Below are positions 1 to 6,022 of a DNA stretch of 6,022 bases, in pieces; the first letter of the stretch is position 1; each line of letters opens with the position of its first letter. The translations under genes were made by a program, and so were the position numbers. The stretch comes from JBFJVZ01 sp041623895 (GTDB lineage Bacteria; Planctomycetota; Planctomycetia; Pirellulales; Pirellulaceae), in the NCBI GenBank assembly GCA_041623895.1, contig JBFJVZ010000437.1, positions 1-6,022 on the forward strand, in the 5' to 3' direction. The notes under the pieces are model-generated. The model was given only the letters and a program-made list of their open reading frames with translations, ran no database searches and was not told the DNA's origin.

Positions 1-192
1 ATCTACGAATTGCTGGTGCCCAACGAACGCATTCGTGAATTGGCATTGGAGCGAGCGAGCAGCTGGGATATTCGCAAAGCAGCGGTGGCCAATGGGATGC
101 GCACGCTGCGACAAGACGCCTGGGAAAAAGTCGTCGCCGGTGATTCCAGTGTTGACGAAGTTCTGCGAGTTACCAAAGGCGAGGCACTGTAA
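1..192 (+). CDS. gspE: Type II secretion / pilus assembly ATPase GspE, C-terminal end (partial)
   Basis: The reading frame is open from the first base of the window and ends at the TAA at 190-192, giving the last 63 residues; the start and the ATPase core lie outside. The fragment opens with IYELL, which in GspE/PilB-family hexameric ATPases follows the GRTG segment after the catalytic core. It continues with the family's closing pattern: an IRELALERAS helix, NGMRTLRQDAWEKV (around residues 34-47) and VDEVLRVTKGE near the end. Known family members sit on the cytoplasmic face of the inner membrane and drive pseudopilus or pilus assembly by ATP hydrolysis. The next gene starts 2 bases after the stop and encodes the matching platform protein, which supports an operon. 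The Walker motifs cannot be checked here, and GspE cannot be told apart from PilB with this fragment alone. Confidence 0.88.
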   Translation: MYELLVPNERIRELALERASSWDIRKAAVANGMRTLRQDAWEKVVAGDSSVDEVLRVTKGEAL

Positions 193-194
193 AA

Positions 195-1412
195 ATGCCG
201 ACGTTTGCCTACACCGCCCGAGACCTTGCGGGCAAACAGGTAACGGGGACGCTGGAAGCGACCGGCGAGCGAGAGGTAGCCGCGATCCTTTCGGAGCGCG
301 CACTGTTTCCGGTCAAAGTCGATGATTTGGCACAGAACGCCGGAGCCCTTGCTTCGCTGACCGGCCGGCGCAAGAAGGTCAGTGGCCAAACGATGGCCGT
401 CTTTTACTCGCAGCTGGCGTCTCTGTTGCGCAGTGGCGTGCCGATGATTCGATCGCTGCATGTGCTGGGCGATCAAACCTCTGATTCGGTCTTGGGCGAA
501 GTCGTCGGCGACATACGAGCTCGTGTGGAAGACGGCGAACCGCTCGGCCAGGCGATGGCGCGCTACCCCCGGGTGTTCAGTGAGATGGCGGTCAATATGG
601 TCCGCGCCGGAAGCGAGGGCGGGTTTCTGGAAGATGCCTTGGACCGCGTCGGAATCTTTACCGAGTTGCAAGAAGACCTCAAAGGCCGCACCATCAGCGC
701 GCTGGCTTATCCAGTGTTTCTGTTTTCCGTGGGCACGGTGGTGCTGACCGCGCTGCTCGTCTTTTTTGTTCCCAAGTTTGATGTGATGTTCGATCGCTTG
801 CGGCAAAAAGGCGAGATGCCGAAGCTGACCGAAGGCTTGTTGGCATTCAGCAATATGCTGCAAAGCTACGGCTGGCTGATCTTGATCGTCGTATTCGCAC
901 TGCTGGTCGTACTGAAAGTTCGGCTCAGTACCGATGCGGGCAAGGATTTCGCGGACCGCATGAAACTGAAAATCCCCGTGCTGGGCAGCATCCTGATGAA
1001 CCTGGCCGTAGCTCGCTTTTGTCGAGTCTTGGGCACCTTGCTGGGCAATGGAGTCCCGATCCTGAAGTCGCTGGATATCAGCCGCACCGCAGCAGGCAAT
1101 CGTTTGCTAAGTCAGTCTATTGCGGACGCCACCGAGAATATCCGTAGTGGCGAGAGCCTGGCATCCCCACTCAGGGCATCAGGTCATTTCCCCATCACAG
1201 TCGTGGAGATGATCAGCGTTGCCGAAGAGAGTAACGCCTTGGATACGGTACTGCCCGAGATTGCCGACTCGCTTGAAAAACGCACGTTTCGTCGGCTTGA
1301 TCTTTTCGTGCGTCTGTTGGAGCCGGTCATGCTGCTGGTGATGGCCTTGTTTGTCTTGGGTGTTGTGTTGGCTCTGCTTGTGCCCGTACTCAAGAGCAGT
1401 ACGACGCTGTAA
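195..1412 (+). CDS. gspF: Type II secretion system inner-membrane platform protein GspF
   Basis: This complete 405-aa protein has the usual length for GspF/PilC, the polytopic inner-membrane platform that couples the cytoplasmic ATPase to pseudopilin assembly. The N-terminus MPTFAYTARDLAGKQVTGTL is the classic GspF opening and fixes the ATG at 195; a GAGG at 181-184 lies 10 bases upstream, inside the end of the ATPase gene. Two copies of the T2SSF domain are visible. The first has FYSQLASLLRSGVPMIRSL (residues 70-88) and MVRAGSEGGFLEDALDRV (135-152); the second has RFCRVLGTLLGNGVPILKSL (274-293) and MISVAEESNALDTVLPEIAD (339-358). Three hydrophobic segments fit membrane spans at about 171-193, 224-241 and 375-398. 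The frame is intact. A type IV pilus role (PilC) is possible, but MPTFAY and the pairing favour GspF. No pseudopilin gene follows it in this window. Confidence 0.93.
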   Translation: MPTFAYTARDLAGKQVTGTLEATGEREVAAILSERALFPVKVDDLAQNAGALASLTGRRKKVSGQTMAVFYSQLASLLRSGVPMIRSLHVLGDQTSDSVLGEVVGDIRARVEDGEPLGQAMARYPRVFSEMAVNMVRAGSEGGFLEDALDRVGIFTELQEDLKGRTISALAYPVFLFSVGTVVLTALLVFFVPKFDVMFDRLRQKGEMPKLTEGLLAFSNMLQSYGWLILIVVFALLVVLKVRLSTDAGKDFADRMKLKIPVLGSILMNLAVARFCRVLGTLLGNGVPILKSLDISRTAAGNRLLSQSIADATENIRSGESLASPLRASGHFPITVVEMISVAEESNALDTVLPEIADSLEKRTFRRLDLFVRLLEPVMLLVMALFVLGVVLALLVPVLKSSTTL

Positions 1413-1549
1413 AGCCGTGGCTGGCTCTTGATGTTCAGCTACTCGTGCGATACTGACCGAGAACCGTACCCCGCTGCAGAGCGGACGATTGAAAATCTCG
1501 AGATCCAGGCCGGGCAAGGATTTCGCACGGCAGATCGTCCACACCCGTA

Positions 1550-1605
1550 GTCCTGCGACTCCGTTCGCAGAACGCTCGCGAAAAGAGTCGATCCCCGGAC
1601 GTTTT
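1550..1605 (+). terminator. Nested hairpin with short T run, possible terminator of the gsp operon
   Basis: Arms nest as GTCC (1550-1553) with GGAC (1597-1600), CGACTC (1556-1561) with GAGTCG (1585-1590), and TTCGC (1564-1568) with GCGAA (1578-1582), around a 9-base loop. TTTT follows at 1602-1605. An alternative hairpin, CTGCGA (1553-1558) with TCGCAG (1565-1570), competes with it. The position, about 140 bases after gspF, fits an operon end, but the T run is short and the stem is interrupted, so it could equally be a dispersed structured repeat. Confidence 0.35.
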
Positions 1606-1664
1606 ATCGCATCATTTGTCTGCAATATCCCACAAATCTGTTTCGGTATCTTGTAATCATCTGG

Positions 1665-1691
1665 TTGTCATTGACCACCAGCAGCTAGAAT
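1665..1691 (+). promoter_or_regulatory. Putative sigma-70-type promoter for the large exported protein
   Basis: TTGTCA at 1665-1670 resembles a -35 box and TAGAAT at 1686-1691 resembles a -10 box, with a 15-base spacer that is shorter than the usual 16-18. It lies about 100 bases before the ATG at 1790, in the locally AT-richer part of the gap. Planctomycete promoters are poorly defined, so this is a weak match made by eye. Confidence 0.3.
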
Positions 1692-1775
1692 CTTAAGCCA
1701 CCATTTTTGAGATCTCCACGTCTGCATTCTCTCCTCAGGCAGGCGTCCCGCCCAACGACCCTCCCGCCAAATCAT

Positions 1776-1781
1776 ACGAGG
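1776..1781 (+). promoter_or_regulatory. Ribosome binding site of the large exported protein
   Basis: ACGAGG ends 8 bases before the ATG at 1790, a normal Shine-Dalgarno distance. A TGA at 1784-1786 in the same frame as the gene rules out any earlier in-frame start, so the ATG at 1790 is well supported. Confidence 0.7.
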
Positions 1782-1789
1782 CTTGAAAT

Positions 1790-4700
1790 ATGCGATTGCT
1801 CAGCTCGTTTCTTTTTCTCACCGCGCTGCTGATCCCGCTCACCTGCGCCCGCGGCGAAGACGACGGATTTGTTTCCCTGTTTGACGGCAAGACGCTGGAA
1901 GGCTGGGATGGGAACCCAAAGTTTTGGCGCGTCGAGGATGGCACCATCACTGGTCAGACGACCGCAGACAATCCGACCAGTGGCAACACTTTCATCATCT
2001 ACCGCGGCGGGGAATTCGCGAATTTCGAATTGCGGTTGGAATACAAAATCATTGGGGGCAACTCCGGCGTTCAGTACCGCAGCTTCGAGCCAGATCCCGA
2101 AAAGCAGAAGTGGGTCGTGGGCGGCTATCAAGCTGACTTTGAGGCGGGCGATACCTATTCGGGAATCCTTTACGGTGAGCGTTTTCGCGGCATCCTGGCC
2201 AATCGAGGCCAAGAAACCGAATTGGTTCGCAACGATGGCAAATTCGAGGTCAAGGTGCTCGGATCGGTGGGAGAATCAGCTGCGATCCAATCCAAAATCA
2301 AGAAAGAAGATTGGAACGAGTATTCAATCACCGCGAATGACTTCCACTTTGTGCACAAGATCAATGGTGTCGTCACTGCCAAGTGTACTGACAGCGACGA
2401 ACAACAGCGACGGGATTCAGGTATTGTCGCCCTGCAACTGCATGCCGGACCACCGATGAAGGTCCAGTTCCGAAACATTCGCGTCAAGAAGTTGAACGCC
2501 GACAATCAAGACGACGTCAGTAAAGCGGACGCTGGCGGCAAAAAGAAAAAAGCGGACGCTGGCGGCAAAAAGAAAATTGTCTTCATTGCCGGCCGACCGA
2601 GTCATGGCTATGGATCGCACGAGCACTATGCCGGTTGCCGATTGTTGGCCAGCGCCTTAACCGAAGCGATGCCCGATTACGATGCCAAAGTGATCAAGAA
2701 CGGTTGGCCGCAAGAGGGTGCACAAGCATTGGCGGATGCAGACTCGGTGGTCGTCTACTGTGATGGCGGCGGAGGTCATTTGCTGAACCCGCATCTGGAC
2801 CAGTTCGATCCGTTGATGAAAAAAGGCGTGGGGCTGGTTTGCATTCACTACGGAGTGGAAACAACCAAAGGCAAAGCGGGCGACGCGTTTCTGGATTGGA
2901 TGGGTGGTTACTTTGAACCGCACTGGTCAGTCAATCCACACTGGGAAGCAAACTACGAATCGTTTCCCGATCATCCAATCAGCAACGGCGTCGATCCGTT
3001 CAAGATCAACGACGAGTGGTACTTTCACATGCGGTTTCGCGACGGGATGAAGGGGGTGACGCCGATCCTGTCGGCCCACCCGCCGGAAGAAACCATGCGC
3101 CGTGGCGATGGTCCTCACAGTGGCAATCCTCACGTTCGCAAAGCGATCGCCAATGGCGAAATTCAGCACATGGCTTGGGCTGCCGAGCGTGAGGGCGGCG
3201 GTCGGGGATTTGGATTCACCGGTGGGCACTTTCATTGGAATTGGGGCGACGAAAACTTTCGCAAAGTCGTGCTGAATGCGATCGTGTGGACCGCCCACGG
3301 CGAGGTGCCCGCCGACGGTGTGACCACCCACAATCCTTCGCAAGAAGAATTGGAAGCGAATCAAGACGAACCGAAGCCGGGCCAGGCACAAAAGAAAAAG
3401 ACGGGCAAGAAGATCAAACGTGCCCTGGTGAAATCGGTGAAGAAGGCAGCCGACGTTGCTAAACCGATCTTTGCCAGCAAGACGATTTCCAGCAACACAG
3501 CCGGACATGCCGTCGATATTGACGTGGAGCTTGGCGACGCAAAGGAACTGTTTCTGGTGGTCACCGATGGCGGCAATGGTTACGGTTGCGATTGGGCTGA
3601 CTGGGCGCTGCCCCGTTTGGTTGGCCCCAGCGGTGAACAGAAGCTGACCGATCTGAAATGGAAATCGGCGACGACCGATTTTGGCCAGGTCAGGGTCAAC
3701 CAAAATGCCGGCGGCGGGCCGTTGCGAATCGACGGCCAGCAAGTCGCGTACGGAATTGGCACGCACGCCAACTCTGTGATCGCTTTCGATATTCCCGCCG
3801 GTTACAACCGCTTCCGCGCCCGTGGAGGTTTGGACAATGGCGGAACGGACCAAGGCAGTTGTGGCGACGCGAGTAGCGTGGAGTTTCTGGTCTACACCCA
3901 AAAGCCGCCGACGCCTTCAGGGTCCGGCGGCGGTGGATCGCGCGATCCCGCTGATGCCTTGGACGGTTTGGAAGTCGGCGCAGAATTGGCGGCTAGCGTG
4001 TTCGCGGCCGAGCCTCAATTGTTGAGTCCAGCAAACATCGATATCGATCATCGCGGTCGAGTCTGGGTTTGCGAGATCGTGAACTACCGCGGACACAACG
4101 GAAAACGCCCGGAGGGAGATCGCATCTTGATTCTCGAGGACACTGACGGCGACGGAATGGTGGACAAGGAAAAGGTCTTTTATCAAGGCCGCGACATCGA
4201 CTCGCCGCACGGTGTCTGCGTGTTGGGCAGCAAAGTGATCGTTTCGGCGGGCGATAAAGTTCAGGTCTTCACCGATTCGAATGGCGACGACAAACCGGAC
4301 AGCAAAGAAGTTCTGTTCAGCGGCATCAGCGGCTCGCAACACGATCATGGCATCCACGCGTTTACGTTCGGCCCCGACGGGAAGCTGTATTTCAACTTTG
4401 GGAACAGCGGCCGGCAAATCAAGGACAAAAACGGCAAGCAGATTGTGGATGCTGCGGGCAACCAGGTAACCGCAAATCGCAAACCGTATCAGGAAGGAAT
4501 GGTGTTCCGCTGCAACTTGGATGGCAGCGAGTTCGAGACGCTTGGTTGGAACTTTCGTAACAACTGGATGGTCACCGTCGATTCGTACGGCTCGATTTGG
4601 CAATCGGACAACGACGACGATGGCAACAAGGGTGTCCGCATCAACTATGTGATGGAATTCGGAAACTACGGTTACAAAGATGAAAAATCGGGCGCGGGCT

Positions 4701-5827
4701 GGAATGTGGCGCGAACCGGAATGAGCGAGAGTGTTCCGGAGCGGCATTGGCATTTGAATGATCCGGGCGTCGTGCCCAACTTGTTACAGACCGGCGCGGG
4801 CTCACCTACGGGCATCACCGTCTATGAAGGCGACTTGTTGCCTATGTTCCGCGGTCACGTGTTGCATTGTGATGCGGGACCGAATGTTTGTCGCACTTAC
4901 ATGATCTCCGGCGAGGGAGCCGGGTACAGCGCCAAGATTCGTGATGTTCTGACCGGCACACAAGACAAATGGTTTCGGCCATCGGATGTGAAAGTCGCCC
5001 CGGACGGATCCTTAATCATCGCTGACTGGTACGATCCCGGTGTCGGTGGTCACGGGATGGGAGATCTTGATCGCGGCCGCTTGTTCCGCATCGTACCGTA
5101 TGACCACGACGCGTCTTACAAAGTGCCAAAATTTGACTTTTCCTCGTCTGCTGGCGCCGTCGAAGCGCTGAAAAACCCGAATTACGCAGTCCGCTACATG
5201 GCCTGGCAAGCACTTCACCAGATGGGCAGCGGCGCCGAGGCTGGTCTGCAAGAACTGGCCGCGTCACAGAATCCGATTTATCGCGCTCGTGCGCTCTGGC
5301 TGTTGGGCAAGATCGACGGCCGCGGGATGAAAACCGTCAAACAGGCGATCGGCGACAAAGACGCCAACATCCGCATTGTCGGCGTACGGTTGGCGCGGCA
5401 ACTGAAGTTGGACTTGGACGTTTATGTGACTCCGCTGTTGCGCGATGCGTCGCCGCAAGTTCGCCGAGAGTTAGCGATCGCGCTGCGTCACAGCAAATCC
5501 CCGTCGATGGCTAACTTGTGGGCTGAGTTAGCGCTGCAGCATGACGGCAAGGATCGTTGGTACCTGGAGGCACTGGGCATCGGTGCGGACGGAAATCCCG
5601 ATGAGTGCTTCGCGGCCTGGCTGGACAAAGTCGGCAGTAACTGGAATACGTCTGCCGGGCGCGACATCATTTGGCGCAGCCGCGCGGCCGATGCGGCCGA
5701 TTACCTGGTTAAGATCTTGCAAGATCCTGCAACGAGCGAAAAACAACAAGATCGCTACATGCGTGCCTTCGATTTCCACGATGGAGCGAAGAAGCAAGCG
5801 GCGCTCAAAAGTCTGCTGGGTTTGTAG
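1790..5827 (+). CDS. Exported multi-domain protein: DUF1080, ThuA-like, NPCBM, PVC-type dehydrogenase propeller, HEAT repeats
   Basis: This 1345-aa protein probably acts on carbohydrate in the cell envelope. Residues 1-22 form a signal peptide (hydrophobic run 3-17, likely cut after TCA or ARG). Residues 27-235 are DUF1080 (PF06439, the 3-keto-disaccharide hydrolase family): FVSLFDGKTLEGW, GNSGVQYRSF, WNEY, and the closing GIVALQLHAGPPMKVQFRNI. Residues 262-505 are a PVC-type ThuA-like domain: IVFIAGRPSHGYGSHEHY, LVCIHYGVE, INDEWYFHMRF, GRGFGFTGGHFHWNW. Residues 558-704 are NPCBM: DGGNGYGCDWADWALPRLV, YGIGTHANSVIAFDIPAGY. Residues 726-1105 are a PVC-type membrane-bound-dehydrogenase propeller (TIGR02604-like), with Asp-rich loops DTDGDGMVD and DSNGDDKPD and a final FRPSDVKVAPDGSLIIADWYDP. 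About 1118-1340 are HEAT-like helical repeats. Lys-rich (236-262, 531-557) and GSGGGGS (710-716) linkers separate modules. No CxxCH heme motif exists. Domain calls rest on recalled family patterns; the substrate and the activity of each module are inferred. Confidence 0.9.
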   Translation: MRLLSSFLFLTALLIPLTCARGEDDGFVSLFDGKTLEGWDGNPKFWRVEDGTITGQTTADNPTSGNTFIIYRGGEFANFELRLEYKIIGGNSGVQYRSFEPDPEKQKWVVGGYQADFEAGDTYSGILYGERFRGILANRGQETELVRNDGKFEVKVLGSVGESAAIQSKIKKEDWNEYSITANDFHFVHKINGVVTAKCTDSDEQQRRDSGIVALQLHAGPPMKVQFRNIRVKKLNADNQDDVSKADAGGKKKKADAGGKKKIVFIAGRPSHGYGSHEHYAGCRLLASALTEAMPDYDAKVIKNGWPQEGAQALADADSVVVYCDGGGGHLLNPHLDQFDPLMKKGVGLVCIHYGVETTKGKAGDAFLDWMGGYFEPHWSVNPHWEANYESFPDHPISNGVDPFKINDEWYFHMRFRDGMKGVTPILSAHPPEETMRRGDGPHSGNPHVRKAIANGEIQHMAWAAEREGGGRGFGFTGGHFHWNWGDENFRKVVLNAIVWTAHGEVPADGVTTHNPSQEELEANQDEPKPGQAQKKKTGKKIKRALVKSVKKAADVAKPIFASKTISSNTAGHAVDIDVELGDAKELFLVVTDGGNGYGCDWADWALPRLVGPSGEQKLTDLKWKSATTDFGQVRVNQNAGGGPLRIDGQQVAYGIGTHANSVIAFDIPAGYNRFRARGGLDNGGTDQGSCGDASSVEFLVYTQKPPTPSGSGGGGSRDPADALDGLEVGAELAASVFAAEPQLLSPANIDIDHRGRVWVCEIVNYRGHNGKRPEGDRILILEDTDGDGMVDKEKVFYQGRDIDSPHGVCVLGSKVIVSAGDKVQVFTDSNGDDKPDSKEVLFSGISGSQHDHGIHAFTFGPDGKLYFNFGNSGRQIKDKNGKQIVDAAGNQVTANRKPYQEGMVFRCNLDGSEFETLGWNFRNNWMVTVDSYGSIWQSDNDDDGNKGVRINYVMEFGNYGYKDEKSGAGWNVARTGMSESVPERHWHLNDPGVVPNLLQTGAGSPTGITVYEGDLLPMFRGHVLHCDAGPNVCRTYMISGEGAGYSAKIRDVLTGTQDKWFRPSDVKVAPDGSLIIADWYDPGVGGHGMGDLDRGRLFRIVPYDHDASYKVPKFDFSSSAGAVEALKNPNYAVRYMAWQALHQMGSGAEAGLQELAASQNPIYRARALWLLGKIDGRGMKTVKQAIGDKDANIRIVGVRLARQLKLDLDVYVTPLLRDASPQVRRELAIALRHSKSPSMANLWAELALQHDGKDRWYLEALGIGADGNPDECFAAWLDKVGSNWNTSAGRDIIWRSRAADAADYLVKILQDPATSEKQQDRYMRAFDFHDGAKKQAALKSLLGL
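2522..2575 (+). repeat. Perfect in-frame 27-bp tandem duplication in the linker after DUF1080
   Basis: Two identical 27-base units (2522-2548 and 2549-2575) encode KADAGGKKK twice, residues 245-253 and 254-262, between the DUF1080 and ThuA-like domains. The copies match at every base, including synonymous positions, which suggests recent slippage or strong homogenisation. The duplication keeps the frame and only lengthens a charged flexible linker. Confidence 0.95.
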
Positions 5828-5903
5828 ACTTTCGCAGCTTTCGTAGGCCAGATCTTGCAGAGCGTCCGGCTTAGGAAGTGCTTCTCAACATTCATCAAGA
5901 AGA

Positions 5904-5974
5904 ACCACGGAGTGGTGGCAGCATATAGCCTGGGGTGAACCAACGAGCGACAGCGAAGTTGGTGTAACCCCAGG
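5904..5974. repeat. Two-hairpin REP-like intergenic element
   Basis: A short hairpin (ACCAC 5904-5908, GTGGT 5912-5916, 3-base loop) is followed by a long one. The long one pairs CCTGGGGT (5929-5936) with ACCCCAGG (5967-5974) and ACCAAC (5939-5944) with GTTGGT (5958-5963). That gives 14 base pairs with a 2/3-base internal loop and a 13-base purine-rich loop at 5945-5957. It lies about 75 bases after the stop of the large gene. The arrangement resembles dispersed palindromic repeats I recall from Rhodopirellula-type genomes; this is memory, not a search. No T run follows, so a classic intrinsic terminator is unlikely, though transcript-end protection is possible. The bases at 5828-5903 show nothing I recognise. 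Confidence 0.65.
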
Positions 5975-6022
5975 ATAACGACCCACAAAAATACTTTCCC
6001 CGCGGCGATTTGGCGGCTATGC

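Larger units (their letters stand above)
1413..1789 (+). other. Intergenic region between gspF and the large exported protein gene
   Basis: These 377 bases carry no convincing gene. One frame is open from 1456 to about 1656 (some 66 codons), but it has no ATG, no ribosome binding site and no protein family I recognise. The left half has a small hairpin (CCGCT at 1471-1475 with AGCGG at 1480-1484) and a larger nested hairpin around 1550-1600. The right half is poorer in GC around 1605-1720, holds a promoter-like pair at 1665-1691 and ends in a pyrimidine-rich leader before the ribosome binding site. The layout suggests the end of the gsp transcript followed by a new promoter. Confidence 0.7.

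Noticed and set aside
3..863. Minus-strand open frame of 286 codons over gspE/gspF
   Set aside because: It is antisense to the clear GspE and GspF frames, with no recognisable domain, so it is a shadow.
1413..1426. Small hairpin just after the gspF stop (AGCC with GGCT)
   Set aside because: Only 4 base pairs with no T run; too weak to call a terminator.
1495..1504. Perfect 10-base palindrome ATCTCGAGAT
   Set aside because: A few such palindromes are expected by chance in 6 kb, and there is no second copy or context to support an operator.
1179..1625. Minus-strand open frame of 148 codons across the gspF end and the gap
   Set aside because: Half of it is antisense to gspF, the translation is low in recognisable features, and it runs through the hairpins.
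1838..1849. Possible lipoprotein signal (PLTC) in the large protein
   Set aside because: The residues before Cys19 do not fit the lipobox, with Thr directly before the Cys and Pro at -3. An ordinary signal peptidase I site just after it fits better.
2927..3901. Long minus-strand open frame of 324 codons inside the large gene
   Set aside because: It lies fully antisense to a plus-strand frame with recognisable ThuA and NPCBM motifs, and its translation shows no family pattern. It is explained by codon bias of the real gene. The same holds for the minus-strand frame at 3917-4753.
5755..5988. Minus-strand open frame of 77 codons covering the right end
   Set aside because: It is built from the end of the large gene read backwards plus the hairpin element. 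Repeats of this kind often create spurious small open frames.
1..6022. CRISPR arrays, tRNA or rRNA genes, insertion sequences
   Set aside because: No regularly spaced repeats, tRNA-like cloverleaf, rRNA-like stretches or transposase-like frames were seen on either strand.

Overview
The window looks like part of a chromosome from a planctomycete, probably of the Pirellulaceae (Rhodopirellula-like). This rests on three things read from the sequence: a very long exported protein made of modules typical of Planctomycetota/Verrucomicrobia (DUF1080, a PVC-type ThuA, NPCBM, a PVC-type beta-propeller dehydrogenase and HEAT repeats), moderately GC-rich coding sequence with long intergenic gaps, and a compound hairpin element near the right end. 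The genus is an inference and was not tested by any search.

Left part (1-1412): the last 63 codons of a type II secretion / type IV pilus assembly ATPase (gspE-like), then, 2 bases after its stop, a complete inner-membrane platform protein (gspF-like, 405 aa). The two are clearly cotranscribed and would power and anchor a pseudopilus or pilus machine. No pseudopilin gene follows gspF within the window.

Middle gap (1413-1789): 377 bases with no convincing gene. The first part holds inverted repeats, including a nested hairpin followed by a short T run that could end the gsp transcript. The second part holds a plausible promoter and a clear ribosome binding site for the next gene.

Right part (1790-5827): one 1345-aa exported multi-module protein. 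In order it has a signal peptide, a DUF1080 / 3-keto-disaccharide hydrolase-type domain, a duplicated Lys-rich linker, a ThuA-like domain, a second Lys-rich linker, an NPCBM carbohydrate-binding domain, a Gly/Ser linker, a PVC-type membrane-bound-dehydrogenase beta-propeller and a C-terminal HEAT-like array. The combination suggests an envelope-located, multi-step carbohydrate-processing enzyme, possibly oxidising a sugar and then cleaving the keto-glycoside. The c-type heme domain that often ends such proteins is absent.

Right end (5828-6022): no gene. The first ~75 bases show nothing recognisable, and 5904-5974 is a two-hairpin element that looks like a dispersed REP-type repeat. The gsp genes and the large protein appear to be separate transcription units on the same strand. 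A functional link through type II secretion of the large protein is possible but not shown.
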